Positions 36,198-46,488 are shown, counted from the stretch's first letter. The stretch is DNA of 64,000 bases from Cupriavidus basilensis (GCF_008801925.2 NZ_CP062803.1:620001-684000); one strand, 5' to 3'. The notes: generated by a model not told the origin, from the letters alone. Numbers and translations are program-made.

Positions 36198-36561
36198 GGG
36201 TAGGGTTGGTGGGGGCTGAAGCTTCAGTTGCAACGGCTTAACGTCAAGGGTAGCTTTAACTTCAACTTCAACTGCCGTTTCACCTCCCCTGCGGGGAGGC
36301 GACCTACTTTCTTGTCTCGCCAAGAAAGTAGGCAAAGAAGGCGACCCGGATGGGGCGACTCCCTCCTCGTCGGCAGGCAAAAAGAGCGGCCGGGGGCCAA
36401 ACTCGCATCGCCTTAAGGCGATACTCAAACATGGCCCCCTCTTTTCCGCTCTTTTTGCCTGCCGACGAGGCGCCCCATACGGGCTAGGTAAACCTTGACG
36501 GCTCGCTTCGCATCGCGGGCGGGTGATTGCCGCCTGGGGGCGGCAATCACGGCTACACCGA
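36198..36561 (+). repeat. Structured repeat, copy B
   Basis: The G-tract (36198-36215) starts on the base after the trpS stop. After a spacer come the short stem near 36283-36299, the 11-bp stem with CCTACTTTCTT and AAGAAAGTAGG (36303-36332), the long hairpin pairing 36365-36389 with 36446-36470 (25 bp perfect), the apical palindrome ATCGCCTTAAGGCGAT (36407-36422) and H4 pairing 36523-36534 with 36539-36550. Its long arm differs from copy A at 7 of 25 positions, each matched by a complementary change in the other arm. Confidence 0.85.
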
Positions 36562-36587
36562 ATCGAAATTTGATCCCGTTGGGGTAA

Positions 36588-36951
36588 GCCGTGTTTCCCG
36601 CCTGGGGGCGGGAAACACCCATGGCGATGCGAAGCGAGCCGTGGAGGTGTACCAAGGCCGTATGGGGCGCCTCGGGATTTCATGAAAAGAGCGGAGAAGA
36701 GGGACCCATGTCTGAGTATCGCCTTAAGGCGATGCGAGTTTGGGTCCCGGCCGCTCTTTTCATGAAATCCCGAGGGGGTGTCGCCCCATCCGGCGCGCCT
36801 TCTTTGCCTACTTTCTTGGCAAGACAAGAAAGTAGGTCGCCGCCCCGCAGGGGTGGTGAAACTGCAGTTGAATTTTCAGTTAAGCCATTGAATCTAAAGC
36901 TGATTTAGTAGTTGCAGTTGCAAGCCACATCCCCCCATCCCCTTTATTCCC
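36588..36951 (-). repeat. Structured repeat, copy B' (inverted)
   Basis: Opposite orientation to copy B, separated by about 30 bases. H4: 36591-36602 with 36607-36618. Long hairpin: 36670-36694 with 36751-36775, 25 bp perfect, again with its own arm sequence. The stem made of CCTACTTTCTT and AAGAAAGTAGG is also present. The G-tract on the minus strand (C-tract 36931-36951 on plus) overlaps the stop of the DMT transporter gene. B and B' together form a near-palindromic region of about 600 bp between two convergent genes. Confidence 0.85.
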
Positions 36952-37852
36952 GCCGATTCACCAACCCAATCCCCCCCAACACCAGCATCGCGGCAACAGC
37001 AAACCGTATGCCCACGGCGTCATGCATCAGCACCACGCCAAACGCCACCCCGAACAGCGGCGTCAAAAACGAAAACACCGACAAGCGCGAAGCCAGGTAC
37101 TGCCGCAATAGCCAGAACCACGTCAGGTAGCTGGCGAACGCAATCAGCACCGACTGGTAGAACAGGCTGGCGATCACCATGCCGTCGACGCGCGCCTGCA
37201 GATGCTGCCCGGCTGCAAGCGCCATGGACAGCAGCATCACCGCAGACACCGCGAGTTGATAGAGCAGCGTCTTGCTGGGCGCTGCCGAAGCCAGCCGGCT
37301 GGCGCGTACCACCACCGTGGTCGCGGCCCAGAGCAAGCCGGCCAGGATCCCGAGCGCATCGCCCAGTAATGTGCTGCCGCCATGCGCGGCCGGCGTGGCG
37401 ATGCCATCGGCAAAAGCCAGTGCCATGCCGCAAAAGGCCAGCCCGACGCCCAGCCATTGCCCACGCCGCAGGCGTTCGCCGGCGACGCTCAGGTGCAGGC
37501 CGAGTGCGGTAAAGATGGGCGCGGTGTAGAGGAACACCGCCATGCGCGAAGCCGTGGTGTGGCCGAGCCCGACGAAGATGCAGAAGAACTCGGCGCCGAA
37601 CAGCAGGCCAGCCAGCAGCCCGGCGCCCAGCGTGCCGTCGTGTTGCCACAGCGGCGTGCGGCGCCAGGCGGCAAAGCCGAACACCAGCACGGCTGCCACC
37701 GCCGAGCGCACGCCGGCCTGGAGCACGGCGCCCATCAGTGGCGCCGTCGCCTTGATGACCACTTGCTGCAGTCCCCAGGCCACGCACAGCACCACCATCA
37801 GCGTGACGGCCGTGCCGTCGAGCGGGCGCCGGCTTGGCAGTGACGCGCTCAC
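36944..37852 (-). CDS. DMT superfamily (EamA) transporter
   Basis: 302 residues with ten predicted membrane segments in two EamA halves: VTLMVVLCVAWGLQQVVIK opens the first and GDALGILAGLLWAATTVVVR the second. Family members export amino acids, metabolites or drugs; the substrate cannot be deduced. It starts one base after the gloA stop, so is co-transcribed with it. Its stop lies inside the G-tract of repeat B'. Confidence 0.9.
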   Translation of the reverse strand: MSASLPSRRPLDGTAVTLMVVLCVAWGLQQVVIKATAPLMGAVLQAGVRSAVAAVLVFGFAAWRRTPLWQHDGTLGAGLLAGLLFGAEFFCIFVGLGHTTASRMAVFLYTAPIFTALGLHLSVAGERLRRGQWLGVGLAFCGMALAFADGIATPAAHGGSTLLGDALGILAGLLWAATTVVVRASRLASAAPSKTLLYQLAVSAVMLLSMALAAGQHLQARVDGMVIASLFYQSVLIAFASYLTWFWLLRQYLASRLSVFSFLTPLFGVAFGVVLMHDAVGIRFAVAAMLVLGGIGLVNRRE

Positions 37853-37853
37853 C

Positions 37854-38261
37854 TCAAGGACGGCTGGCGTCGCGCGTGGAATTGCGCTCGATCAGCTCGA
37901 TCTTGTAGCCGTCCGGGTCTTCGACGAAAGCGATCACCGTGGTGCCGCCCTTGACCGGGCCGGCCTCGCGCACGACGTTGCCGCCGGCGGCGCGGATGCG
38001 CTCGCAGGTGGCTGCCGCGTTATCGGTCTCCAGTGCGATATGGCCGTAGGCCGTGCCCATCTCGTACTTTTCCACGCCGTAGTTATAGGTCAGCTCGAGC
38101 ACGGCGGTTTCGGATTCCGGGCCGTAGCCGACGAAGGCTAGGCGGTACTTGTATTCGGTGTTGTCGCTCTCGCGCAGCAGCTGCATGCCGAGGATGCGGG
38201 TGTAGAAGTCGATCGAGCGTTGCAGGTCGCCGACGCGGAGCATGGTGTGGAGGAGTCGCAT
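37854..38261 (-). CDS. gloA: Lactoylglutathione lyase (glyoxalase I)
   Basis: 135 residues. It converts the methylglyoxal-glutathione hemithioacetal to S-lactoylglutathione. The four metal ligands known from Escherichia coli GloA are at the same positions: H5, E56, H74 and E122. [20 protein letters not shown] and [12 protein letters not shown] are typical ends. Confidence 0.96.
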   Translation of the reverse strand: MRLLHTMLRVGDLQRSIDFYTRILGMQLLRESDNTEYKYRLAFVGYGPESETAVLELTYNYGVEKYEMGTAYGHIALETDNAAATCERIRAAGGNVVREAGPVKGGTTVIAFVEDPDGYKIELIERNSTRDASRP

Positions 38262-38377
38262 TTTGGGAGAGCCCTGATCTTGTTTTGGGATAGGTCGATC
38301 ATTCTAAACGGGATGGCAGTAATCGGTTTGCCTTGGCCCAGGTGTGCCATTTCCCCGTTTTAAATCAAAGGCCCAGC

Positions 38378-39262
38378 CTAGAACGTGGGCAGCAACTCGG
38401 GTGGATGGGCCCGCAATTGCGCGCGGGCATCACGGAACTCCGGAAAGATCGATGCCACCGTATCCCAGAACCTCGGGCTGTGGTTCATCTCCTTGAGATG
38501 CGCCAGCTCATGGGCGGCCACGTAGTCGATCATCGACAGCGGAAAATGCATCAAACGCCAGTTCAGGCGGATCTTGCCGTCGGCGGTGCAACTGCCCCAG
38601 CGCGTGGCGGCGGAGGTCAGCGAAAACGCGCTATGGCGCACGCCGAGCTTTTCCGCGTAGATATCGAGCCGCTGCGCCAGCAGGCGCCGTGCCTGGTGTT
38701 GCAGCCACCCTTGCACGCGATCCTTGATCTGCTGCTCGTCGGCATGCACGGGCAGCGCGAGATGAAGAATGCAGGTCTCGGCATCGAACAGCAGCACGCC
38801 GGCGGGAGACTCCAGTTGCAGGGTGATGGGCTTGCCCAGGAAGGGCAGGCTGGCGCCGTCGCGCCATTGCACGGTGGGCAGCACGCGGCGGGCTTCGCGG
38901 TGCTGCCATTCCCCCAGCTTGTTGAAGATCCAGCGCTGTTTTTCCAGAATGGCCGACTCGATGTCGGCCAGCGTGACCCAGCGCGGCGCCGTGATGGACA
39001 GGCCGCGGTCGTCCACGGTGAAGCCGATGGTACGGCGCGACGAGCGCTTGAGCGTGTAGTGCACGGCGCGCTCGCCCACCAGCAGCCGTCGTGCATTGGG
39101 CTGCGGCTGGGGCCAGGGCTGCGCCGTCGGGGAGTTGGGCTGCGCCGGCGCCAACCCGCCTGGCACCATGCCGGGCGCCCTGTCTTCGCCCGCGAGGGCG
39201 TCGGACAGCGGCAGCTCCATCTGGGAACCGGGGGAGTCGGGGGTCGGGCGCAGCAATTTCAT
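38378..39262 (-). CDS. YgjP-like (DUF45) zinc metalloprotease
   Basis: 294 residues. The zinc site AAHELAHLKEMNHSPRFW is intact, and RWGSCTADGKIRLNWRLM preceding it is the family mark. The first about 55 residues are Pro/Ala-rich and probably flexible. Cytosolic. Its ATG overlaps the plsC stop by 4 bases. Confidence 0.9.
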   Translation of the reverse strand: MKLLRPTPDSPGSQMELPLSDALAGEDRAPGMVPGGLAPAQPNSPTAQPWPQPQPNARRLLVGERAVHYTLKRSSRRTIGFTVDDRGLSITAPRWVTLADIESAILEKQRWIFNKLGEWQHREARRVLPTVQWRDGASLPFLGKPITLQLESPAGVLLFDAETCILHLALPVHADEQQIKDRVQGWLQHQARRLLAQRLDIYAEKLGVRHSAFSLTSAATRWGSCTADGKIRLNWRLMHFPLSMIDYVAAHELAHLKEMNHSPRFWDTVASIFPEFRDARAQLRAHPPELLPTF

Positions 39263-40011
39263 GCGGGCGTTCTGCTCCGGTAGCTCTCGGCGTCGATTCT
39301 ACGCATATCTTGTTCGATCCACGCCTCAACCTCTTGATTGAGCTGGTCGGCCGTCTTGTTGGCCGACGAAATCGGCGCGCCGACGGAGACCGTGATCAAG
39401 CCCGGGTACTTGAGGAACGAGTTGCGCGGCCACAGGCGGCCGGAGTTGACCGCCATCGGGATCACCCATGCGCCGGTCTCGACAGCAAGGCGGGCGCCGC
39501 CGCTCTTGTAGCGCGTTTTCTCCAGGCCCGGCGGGGTGCGCGTGCCTTCCGGGAACATGATGATCCAGGCCCCTTCGGCCAGCCGCTCACGGCCCTGGCG
39601 TACCGCCGAGGCGAAGGCACGGGTGCCTTCCTTGCGGTTGATGTGCACCATCTTGAGCATGCCCAGCGCCCAGCCGAAGAAGGGCACCATCAGCAGTTCA
39701 CGCTTGAACACGAAGCACATCGGCTTGGGCATGGTGGCCAGGTAGGCTACGGTTTCCCACGCCGACTGGTGCTTGGACAGCACCACCACCGGCTTGTCGA
39801 GCATGGCATCGAAATGCTCGCGGCCTTCATAGCGGTAGCGGATGCCGCAGATCAGCGCGGCCGCACCGGTCACCAGCCGCGGCCAGCCGCGCACGAAGCG
39901 GTAGCGGCGCTCGGCGTTCATGAACGGAAAGACGATGAAGCACGCGCAGGCATAGGGCGGCGTCAGTACCAGGAGGAACAACGCGAACAGCAAGGAGCGG
40001 AGAAAAATCAT
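39259..40011 (-). CDS. plsC: 1-acyl-sn-glycerol-3-phosphate acyltransferase
   Basis: 250 residues. It acylates lysophosphatidic acid to phosphatidic acid at the inner membrane. An N-terminal hydrophobic segment (about 5-30) is followed by VVLSKHQSAWE, in which the usual HX4D appears as HX4E, and the substrate motif MFPEGTRTPPG. The E variant is common in Burkholderiales. Follows gmhB closely. Confidence 0.93.
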   Translation of the reverse strand: MIFLRSLLFALFLLVLTPPYACACFIVFPFMNAERRYRFVRGWPRLVTGAAALICGIRYRYEGREHFDAMLDKPVVVLSKHQSAWETVAYLATMPKPMCFVFKRELLMVPFFGWALGMLKMVHINRKEGTRAFASAVRQGRERLAEGAWIIMFPEGTRTPPGLEKTRYKSGGARLAVETGAWVIPMAVNSGRLWPRNSFLKYPGLITVSVGAPISSANKTADQLNQEVEAWIEQDMRRIDAESYRSRTPA

Positions 40012-40028
40012 CGGTACGGGAGTTGGGT

Positions 40029-40607
40029 TCAGGAGCCGGCCTGGCGCGGGGCGCCATCGCCGGTGAGCAGCCAGCGCGCAAAGGCGCGCAGGTCGTCGTG
40101 GATCAGCGTGCCGGGCGGCAGGCCGCCTTTTTTCTCGGTCTTGGGGCCTTTGCCGGTCAGCACCAGGTGCGGGGCGCAGCCTACCGCCAGCCCGGCTTCG
40201 AGGTCGCGCAGGGAGTCGCCCACCAGCGGCACGCCCTTGAGCTCGACGCCGAAGCGCTCCGCCAGCTGCTCAAGCATGCCGGGCTTGGGTTTGCGGCAAT
40301 CGCAGCCGTCGGCCGCCGTATGCGGGCAGAAGAAGACCGCGTCGACGCGCCCGCCCAGGTTGGCCAGCGCCTTGTGCATCTTCTCGTGCATGGCGTTGAG
40401 CGCGCTCATCTCGAACAGGCCGCGGCCGATGCCGGACTGGTTGCTGACGATCACCACGCGATAGCCGGCCTGGTTGAGCGCTGCAATCGCTTCCAGGCTG
40501 CCATCGATGGGGATCCATTCGTCCGGCGTCTTGATGAACTGGTCGCTGTCGAGGTTGACGACCCCGTCGCGATCGAGCACGACAAGCTTGGGCGGTGTCT
40601 GCGGCAT
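40029..40607 (-). CDS. gmhB: D-glycero-beta-D-manno-heptose-1,7-bisphosphate 7-phosphatase
   Basis: 192 residues. HAD-superfamily phosphatase of the ADP-heptose route for LPS core. Catalytic VVLDRDGVVNLDSDQF, zinc-site cysteines/histidine in FFCPHTAADGCDCRKPKPGM and the GDSLRDLEAG motif are present. In the glyS-gmhB-plsC run. Confidence 0.95.
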   Translation of the reverse strand: MPQTPPKLVVLDRDGVVNLDSDQFIKTPDEWIPIDGSLEAIAALNQAGYRVVIVSNQSGIGRGLFEMSALNAMHEKMHKALANLGGRVDAVFFCPHTAADGCDCRKPKPGMLEQLAERFGVELKGVPLVGDSLRDLEAGLAVGCAPHLVLTGKGPKTEKKGGLPPGTLIHDDLRAFARWLLTGDGAPRQAGS

Positions 40608-40636
40608 GATGGCTTCCCGTTGTGGTGCCTGGGCGC

Positions 40637-42769
40637 TTACGCGGCCAGCTTGGAGATGTCGGCCACGCGATTGGCCAGCACGTGCAGCGAGGCCAGCAGC
40701 GCGAGCCGGTTGGCGCGCAGCTGCGGGTCTTCGGCCATCACCATGACATCGTTGAAGAACTGGTCGACCGCTTCGCGCAGCTGCGCCAGGTCGCGCAGCG
40801 CGGTGGCGAAGTCGCCATTGGCGAAGGCGGCATCCACTTGCGGACGCACGCTTTCCACCGCCTTGTGCAGCGCGCTTTCGGCGGCTTCCTGGAGCAGGGC
40901 CGGCTGCACCGTGCCTACGGGCTCGGTGTTCTTGCGCAGGATGTTGGTGATGCGCTTGTTGGCCGCGGCCAGCGCCTCGGCCTGGGGCAGGGCGGCAAAG
41001 GTGCGCACTGCTTCCAGGCGAGCCAGGATGTCGTCCAGGCGTTGCGGGCGCAGGCTAACCACGGCTTCGACCTCATGGGTGGTGTAGCCCTTGTCCTTCA
41101 GGTAGCCGCGCAGGCGGTCGTAGAGGAAATCTGCAATCGCGGCTTGCGCGGGCTTGACCGCGGCAATGCCGGCGAAGGCTTGCTGGGTGAGTTCCAGCAG
41201 CGCGTCGATCGACAGTGGCAGCGGGGTTTCGACGAGCATGCGCAGGATGCCCAGCGCATGGCGGCGCAGCGCGAACGGGTCCTTCTCGCCGGTGGGCGAC
41301 AGGCCGATGCCCCAGATGCCGACCAGCGTTTCCAGTTTGTCGGCCAGCGCCACGGCCAGGCTCACCGGGCTGCCCGGCAGGGCGTCGCCGGCAAAGCGCG
41401 GGCGGTAGTGCTCTGAGCAGGCCAGCGCCACGCTCTGCGCTTCGTCGTCATGGCGCGCGTAGTACGTGCCCATGGTGCCTTGCAGTTCCGGGAATTCGCC
41501 CACCATATCGGTCAGCAGGTCGGCCTTGGCGAGTTCGGCGCCACGCATGGCGGCCGCCTTTTCCACGGCAATGCCGGCTGCGGCCAGCGCGTCGGCGATG
41601 TGGCCGGCGATCTGCTGCAGGCGCTGCACGCGGTCGAGTTGCGTGCCGATCTTGTTGTGATAGACCACGTTGGCCAGCTGCGGCACGCGCGAGGCGAGGG
41701 TCTTCTTGCGGTCCTGGTCGAAGAAGAACTTGGCGTCCGCCAGGCGCGGGCGCACCACGCGCTCGTTGCCGCTGATGATGGACTCCGGCGTATCGGTGGC
41801 CAGGTTGGAAACCACCAGGAAGCGGTTGCGCAGGTGGCCGGCGGCATCGGTCAGCGCGAAGTATTTCTGGTTGGTCTGCATGGTCAGGATCAGGCATTCC
41901 TGCGGTACTTCGAGGAAGACCTCCTCGAAGTGGCAAGGATAGACCACCGGCCATTCCACCAGCGAGTTGACTTCGTCGAGCAGCGCATCGGGCATCACGA
42001 CCTGGTCGGCGCCCGCCTGCTCCAGCAGCGCGGTGCGGATGCGTTCGCGGCGATCCGCGTAGCTGGCCAGCACGTGGCCTTGCGACGCCAGCACGGCGGC
42101 GTATTCGCCTGCATGCGGGATCTCGATCTCGCCGCTGGAGAGGAAGCGGTGGCCGCGCGTGGTCCGGCCCGACTGCAGCCCCAGCACGCTGAGCGGCACC
42201 ACCTCGGTGCCAAGCAGTGCGATCAAACCGTGCGCGGGGCGCACGAAATGCACCGTGCTGCCGTCCGGGCGCTGGTAGCTCATCACCTTGGGGATGGGCA
42301 GCTTGGCGATGGTGTCGTCCAGCGCTGCCTGCAGCCCGGCGCCCAGTTCGGCGCCGCGCGCGGTGTAGCAGTAGAAGAAGGCGTCGGCCTTGCCGTCGGA
42401 GGCGCGCTCCAGGGTTTGCCAGTCGATCGCCTCGACGCCCACCGATTTAGCCAGGGCGGCCAGTTTCTTGGCCAGCGGGGCGGTGGGCTGGCCGCTGGCG
42501 TCCAGCGCGACGGTCAGTGGCAGCACTTTCTCGCGCTGCTCGCGATCGGGCGCGTTACGGCGCACTTTGGTGACCAGCGCAGCCAGCCGGCGCGGCGTGG
42601 CGAACGCGGTCACGGCGGCGCCGTCACCTACCAGGCCACGCTCGGAGAGGCCGGCGAAGAGGCCCTGCGCGAAGGCGTCGCCCAAGCGTGCCAGCGCCTT
42701 GGGCGGCAGCTCTTCGGTGAGCAGCTCGATCAGCAGCGTATCGTTCGAATCGGTCAGGAGTTGCGACAT
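40637..42769 (-). CDS. glyS: Glycyl-tRNA synthetase beta subunit
   Basis: 710 residues. The beta subunit of the heterotetrameric enzyme; it recognises tRNA. N-terminal [37 protein letters not shown], and the C-terminal DALR-like anticodon-binding segment (after [16 protein letters not shown]) agree with the family. Separated from glyQ by a small secreted-protein gene. Confidence 0.97.
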   Translation of the reverse strand: MSQLLTDSNDTLLIELLTEELPPKALARLGDAFAQGLFAGLSERGLVGDGAAVTAFATPRRLAALVTKVRRNAPDREQREKVLPLTVALDASGQPTAPLAKKLAALAKSVGVEAIDWQTLERASDGKADAFFYCYTARGAELGAGLQAALDDTIAKLPIPKVMSYQRPDGSTVHFVRPAHGLIALLGTEVVPLSVLGLQSGRTTRGHRFLSSGEIEIPHAGEYAAVLASQGHVLASYADRRERIRTALLEQAGADQVVMPDALLDEVNSLVEWPVVYPCHFEEVFLEVPQECLILTMQTNQKYFALTDAAGHLRNRFLVVSNLATDTPESIISGNERVVRPRLADAKFFFDQDRKKTLASRVPQLANVVYHNKIGTQLDRVQRLQQIAGHIADALAAAGIAVEKAAAMRGAELAKADLLTDMVGEFPELQGTMGTYYARHDDEAQSVALACSEHYRPRFAGDALPGSPVSLAVALADKLETLVGIWGIGLSPTGEKDPFALRRHALGILRMLVETPLPLSIDALLELTQQAFAGIAAVKPAQAAIADFLYDRLRGYLKDKGYTTHEVEAVVSLRPQRLDDILARLEAVRTFAALPQAEALAAANKRITNILRKNTEPVGTVQPALLQEAAESALHKAVESVRPQVDAAFANGDFATALRDLAQLREAVDQFFNDVMVMAEDPQLRANRLALLASLHVLANRVADISKLAA

Positions 42770-42805
42770 GAATCGTTTCCAACAAGTTGTGGCACGCGCT
42801 GCGTT

Positions 42806-43453
42806 CTAGCAGCGCGGTGCAATAGTAGGTTCTACGCCGGACAACAGCCACAGGCCGTTTTGCTGGCGGAATTGCAGTGTGGTTGCTACGCACTGCGTGT
42901 CTGCGCTGGTGCCGTTGCTTGCGCTGCCGCCACGGCCGCCGGGGGCGGGACGGGGCGCGAAGAAGCGGGCATCGAGGCGGCGCAGCCGCTTGTCGTAGCG
43001 GATCTCGTCGATGCGGCCGCTCACCCAGAAGTCGATCCTGGGCGGCAGCTGCGCGGCCGAGTAATACGTCTTGATCTGCCTGCGCACCCGCCCGTTGACC
43101 GTCTCGGTCTCAATCCACGAGAGCGGGTAGCGGATCGCGCTTTCATAGGCGCGCAGGGGCACGCGGTGCCAGCCCAGGTCCTTGGAGCCCGAGAGATCGC
43201 ACGAGAACGTGCGCACCAGCTGGGTCCATTGGTCCAGCGAGTTGTTCGGGCCGAAAGCGCCATGCCAGTGCCGGTCGATCGCCTGCTGCAGGGCCTGCGG
43301 ATTGGCCTCGCACACATTGGACAGGTCGGCCGGCAGGTACAGCACCTGCGGGCTCGGCATCGGCGCGGTGGCCTGGGCGGCACCCTGCGCCCCCAAGGCC
43401 AGCAGTGCCAGGGCAGCGCCTCGGCATAGCGCGCTGCGCGCTGCGCGGGTCAT
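42806..43453 (-). CDS. Secreted hypothetical protein between glyQ and glyS
   Basis: 215 residues from [15 protein letters not shown] at 43453. A signal peptide ends near AAQATA. The mature part has [21 protein letters not shown], a central [22 protein letters not shown], and cysteines near positions 48, 85, 190 and 215 that could form disulfides. I do not recognise a named domain. The start overlaps the glyQ stop by 4 bases, so it is translated from the glyQ-glyS message although its product is exported. Confidence 0.75.
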   Translation of the reverse strand: MTRAARSALCRGAALALLALGAQGAAQATAPMPSPQVLYLPADLSNVCEANPQALQQAIDRHWHGAFGPNNSLDQWTQLVRTFSCDLSGSKDLGWHRVPLRAYESAIRYPLSWIETETVNGRVRRQIKTYYSAAQLPPRIDFWVSGRIDEIRYDKRLRRLDARFFAPRPAPGGRGGSASNGTSADTQCVATTLQFRQQNGLWLLSGVEPTIAPRC

Positions 43454-44400
43454 GCGGCGGCCTCGCGCTCGCACATCGGGAAGCCCAGCGACTCGCGCGA
43501 GTCGTAGTAGGCCTGGGCCACCAGCCGCGACAGGTTGCGGATGCGGCCGATGTAGGCCGCGCGCTCGGTGACCGAGATCGCGCCGCGCGCATCCAGCAGG
43601 TTGAAGGTGTGTGCGGCCTTGAGCAGTTGCTCGTAGGCCGGCAGCGCCAGGCGCTTGGCGGCTTCGGCCGGTGCGTCCTGTTGCGTGGCTTCGGCGGCAC
43701 CCATCAGGCGCTTGGCCTCGGACTCGTACTCGGCGAAGTGGCGGAACAGGATCTCGGTGTTGCTCTGCTCGAAGTTGTAGGTGGATTGCTCCACTTCGTT
43801 CTGGTGATAGACGTCGCCGTAGGTCAGGCGGCGCGTCTTGCCGTTTTCTTCCCACTCGGTCCACACCAGGTCATAGATGTTCTCGACCTTCTGCAGGTAC
43901 ATCGCCAGGCGCTCGATGCCGTAGGTGATCTCGCCGGTAATGGGCTTGCAGTCGATGCCGCCAACCTGCTGGAAGTAGGTGAATTGAGTGACTTCCATGC
44001 CGTTGAGCCAGACTTCCCAGCCCAGGCCCCAGGCGCCGAGGGTGGGGTTCTCCCAGTCGTCCTCGACGAAGCGGATGTCGTTTTGCTTCAGGTCCAGGCC
44101 CAGCGCTTCCAGCGAGCCAAGGTATAGCTCCAGGATGTTCTCGGGTGCCGGCTTGAGTACCACCTGGTACTGGTAGTAGTGCTGCAGGCGGTTGGGGTTC
44201 TCGCCATAGCGCCCGTCCTTGGGGCGGCGCGACGGCTGCACATAGGCGGCTCGCCACGGTTCCGGGCCGATCGCGCGCAGGAAGGTGTGCACGTGCGAGG
44301 TGCCGGCGCCGACCTCCAGATCGATAGGTTGCAAGAGTGCACAACCCTGCCGGTCCCAGTAGGCCTGCAGGGTGAGGATCATTTGTTGGAAGGTCAGCAT
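43450..44400 (-). CDS. glyQ: Glycyl-tRNA synthetase alpha subunit
   Basis: 316 residues. Catalytic subunit of the class II enzyme. [20 protein letters not shown], the [19 protein letters not shown] motif and [20 protein letters not shown] are unmistakable. First gene of the glyQ-x-glyS-gmhB-plsC-ygjP-gloA-DMT run. Confidence 0.98.
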   Translation of the reverse strand: MLTFQQMILTLQAYWDRQGCALLQPIDLEVGAGTSHVHTFLRAIGPEPWRAAYVQPSRRPKDGRYGENPNRLQHYYQYQVVLKPAPENILELYLGSLEALGLDLKQNDIRFVEDDWENPTLGAWGLGWEVWLNGMEVTQFTYFQQVGGIDCKPITGEITYGIERLAMYLQKVENIYDLVWTEWEENGKTRRLTYGDVYHQNEVEQSTYNFEQSNTEILFRHFAEYESEAKRLMGAAEATQQDAPAEAAKRLALPAYEQLLKAAHTFNLLDARGAISVTERAAYIGRIRNLSRLVAQAYYDSRESLGFPMCEREAAA

Positions 44401-44744
44401 AGGCGAAGACTAGTAAGGGCCTGCACGCAGGCCAGCAAGCAAGGGCGGACGGCGAGGCGGCAAAGTTGCCGCGGCGCCTCACGAAGATCGTGCCAAACCC
44501 TGAATTCTATCGGTTTTTTTGCCGCCGCCAGCCATCGGCACGCCCCTTGCATGCGTCAGGGCGTCCAATCCCGCCCGCGGGGCTGGCATGGGGTGTCGGC
44601 GTTTTGCAACGAATCGGGTAAACACCGAAGGGTGCTAAAGGCCTGCCGGATACTGGTCGTTAGTGTTTTTGTATACAGTATTAGGCAGAGCTGTGCATAA
44701 CAGCCGCAACCGTTTGAATCAATCCAGTTACGGGGACACCGGTC

Positions 44745-44834
44745 ATGTCGCTACTTTCTCGCAAGCCTTATCTCGTCGCCATTGCAGTGATGATTGCCGC
44801 CGCCCTGGTCTCGGCCGTAGCGGCGTCGACCTGA
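44745..44834 (+). CDS. Putative 29-residue hydrophobic peptide
   Basis: ATG at 44745 preceded by GGGGACACC. The peptide reads MSLLSRKPYLV then an Ala/Ile/Val-rich segment and ends ASVAAST-like (ends AASTter), consistent with a single membrane helix with positive N-terminus or with a short signal-like peptide. It lies alone in the 480-bp gap between glyQ and lnt, on the opposite strand. Upstream at 44672 is TATACA, a possible -10. No homologue is recalled; it may be spurious. Confidence 0.35.
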   Translation: MSLLSRKPYLVAIAVMIAAALVSAVAAST

Positions 44835-44880
44835 CGACAGGCCTCGCGATGGGGCCGGCGCAGGCCGGCCCGGGCTATCG

Positions 44881-46488
44881 TCAGCCCTGCCGGCGGCGGT
44901 GCCAGGCCGCCAGCGCCAGCACCAGCAGGCATGCCGCCAGCGCCGGTACATTGCCCCAACGCACGTAAGGGGTGAAACCCTGCGTGCCCTGCACATTGGC
45001 GGTAAGCGTGCCGACGGTGAAGGTCGGCAGTTGTCCCGCCACCACGCCGTCCGGCGTCACTACGGCTGTCATGCCGGTATTGGTCGAGCGCAGCATCGGC
45101 CGGCGCGTTTCCAGTGCGCGCATGCGCGAGATCTGCAGATGCTGGTCTAGCGCGATGGTGTCGCCGAACCACGCCAGGTTGGTCACGTTGGCCAGGATAT
45201 TGGCCGGCACCTTCTGGCTGCGCAGGGTCTCGGCGATTTCTTCGCCGAACAGATCCTCGTAGCAGATATTGGGCGCCACCAGGATGCCGCGCACGGGCAG
45301 CGGCGCCTGGTCCAGCCCGCCGCGGCGGAAATCCCCCAGCGGCATCTTCATCATGTTGACGAACCAATGAAAGCCGAAGGGAATGAACTCGCCGAACGGC
45401 ACCAGGTGGTGCTTGTTGTAGCGGTACAGCCGTTCGGTCAGCGGGCCCAGGCCAAAGACGCTGTTGGTGAAATCGACCGGTGAATCCGCGCCGGCGGCGC
45501 CGAACAGCACGGTGGTGCCGCTAGCCACGGTGAAGTCGCGCACCGCGATGGCGATGTCCACCGGCAGGTCCTGCAAGATCACCGGGAACGCCGTCTCCGG
45601 CGTCACGACCAGATCGGCCGGGGCGGCGGTGATCAGGTCACGATAGAGCTCAAGCGAGCGCTGCACGCCGACCGGCTCGAACTTGATGTCCTGCGCCACG
45701 TTGCCTTGCAGCAGCCGCACCGAAATGGGCTTGCCGGCAGGCGTGGTCCAGGCGATCGGCACCAGCGCGGCGCCGGCCAGCGGCAGCGCCACGGCGGCCG
45801 CCAGGGCGATCGCGCCGGCCCGCATGCCATGCGGGTTGGCGTGCGCATCGCGACCACGGCCAAAGCCACGCACCGCGGTCACCAGCAAGGCGGCCACGGT
45901 CGCGGCCAGCGCGCCGATGCCATAGACGCCCACCAGCGGCGCGAAGCCGGCCAGCGGGCCATCGGTATGGGCGTAGCCGCTGGACAGCCACGGAAAGCCG
46001 GTGAAGACCACGCCGCGCAGCCATTCCGACAGCCCCCAGGCTGCCCCAAAGGCGAGTGGCGCGAGCCGTGCCAATGAGGTTGTCCGCGTACGGCGGGCAG
46101 TCAGCCAGTGCCACGTGGCGGCGGCCAGTGCCGGATAGAGCGAGAGGAAGGCACCGAACAGCAGCACGGCAAGCATCGCCATCCACGCCGGCATCTCGCC
46201 ATAGACGTGCATGCTGATATAGAGCCACCAGATGCCGGAGAGGAACCAGCCGAGGCCGAATGCATAGCCGGTGGCGGCCGCGCCACGGGTGCGCGGCGCA
46301 TCGGCGACCAGTGCCACCAGCCCCGCCAGCGCCAGTAGTTGCAGCCACCACCAGGTGTGCGGCGCGTAGGCCTGGGTATGGGCCACGCCCAGCACGGCAG
46401 CCAGCAGCAGGCGGGGCAGGCTCACGCCGCGCGCGTCGTCGCGTCCGGCGCTGGCGGCGCCGGACCATGCCTGGACAAGGCGCTTCAT
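44881..46488 (-). CDS. lnt: Apolipoprotein N-acyltransferase
   Basis: 535 residues. Lnt adds the third acyl chain to lipoproteins at the inner membrane. Several N-terminal membrane segments are followed by the nitrilase-like domain with catalytic Glu in DLVVTPETAFPV, Lys in YNKHHLVPFGEF and Cys in LVAPNICYEDLFGEE. Start overlaps the corC stop by 4 bases. It ends with a last membrane segment and RRRQG. Confidence 0.96.
   Translation of the reverse strand: MKRLVQAWSGAASAGRDDARGVSLPRLLLAAVLGVAHTQAYAPHTWWWLQLLALAGLVALVADAPRTRGAAATGYAFGLGWFLSGIWWLYISMHVYGEMPAWMAMLAVLLFGAFLSLYPALAAATWHWLTARRTRTTSLARLAPLAFGAAWGLSEWLRGVVFTGFPWLSSGYAHTDGPLAGFAPLVGVYGIGALAATVAALLVTAVRGFGRGRDAHANPHGMRAGAIALAAAVALPLAGAALVPIAWTTPAGKPISVRLLQGNVAQDIKFEPVGVQRSLELYRDLITAAPADLVVTPETAFPVILQDLPVDIAIAVRDFTVASGTTVLFGAAGADSPVDFTNSVFGLGPLTERLYRYNKHHLVPFGEFIPFGFHWFVNMMKMPLGDFRRGGLDQAPLPVRGILVAPNICYEDLFGEEIAETLRSQKVPANILANVTNLAWFGDTIALDQHLQISRMRALETRRPMLRSTNTGMTAVVTPDGVVAGQLPTFTVGTLTANVQGTQGFTPYVRWGNVPALAACLLVLALAAWHRRRQG

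Noticed and set aside
34686-36827. 713-codon minus-strand frame covering trpS and repeat B
   Set aside because: Antisense to ksgA/trpS, and its start region is merely translation of the structured repeat.
44640-44700. LexA-like box around GTATACAG
   Set aside because: Only one half-site is present; no CTGT at the needed 8-bp spacing.
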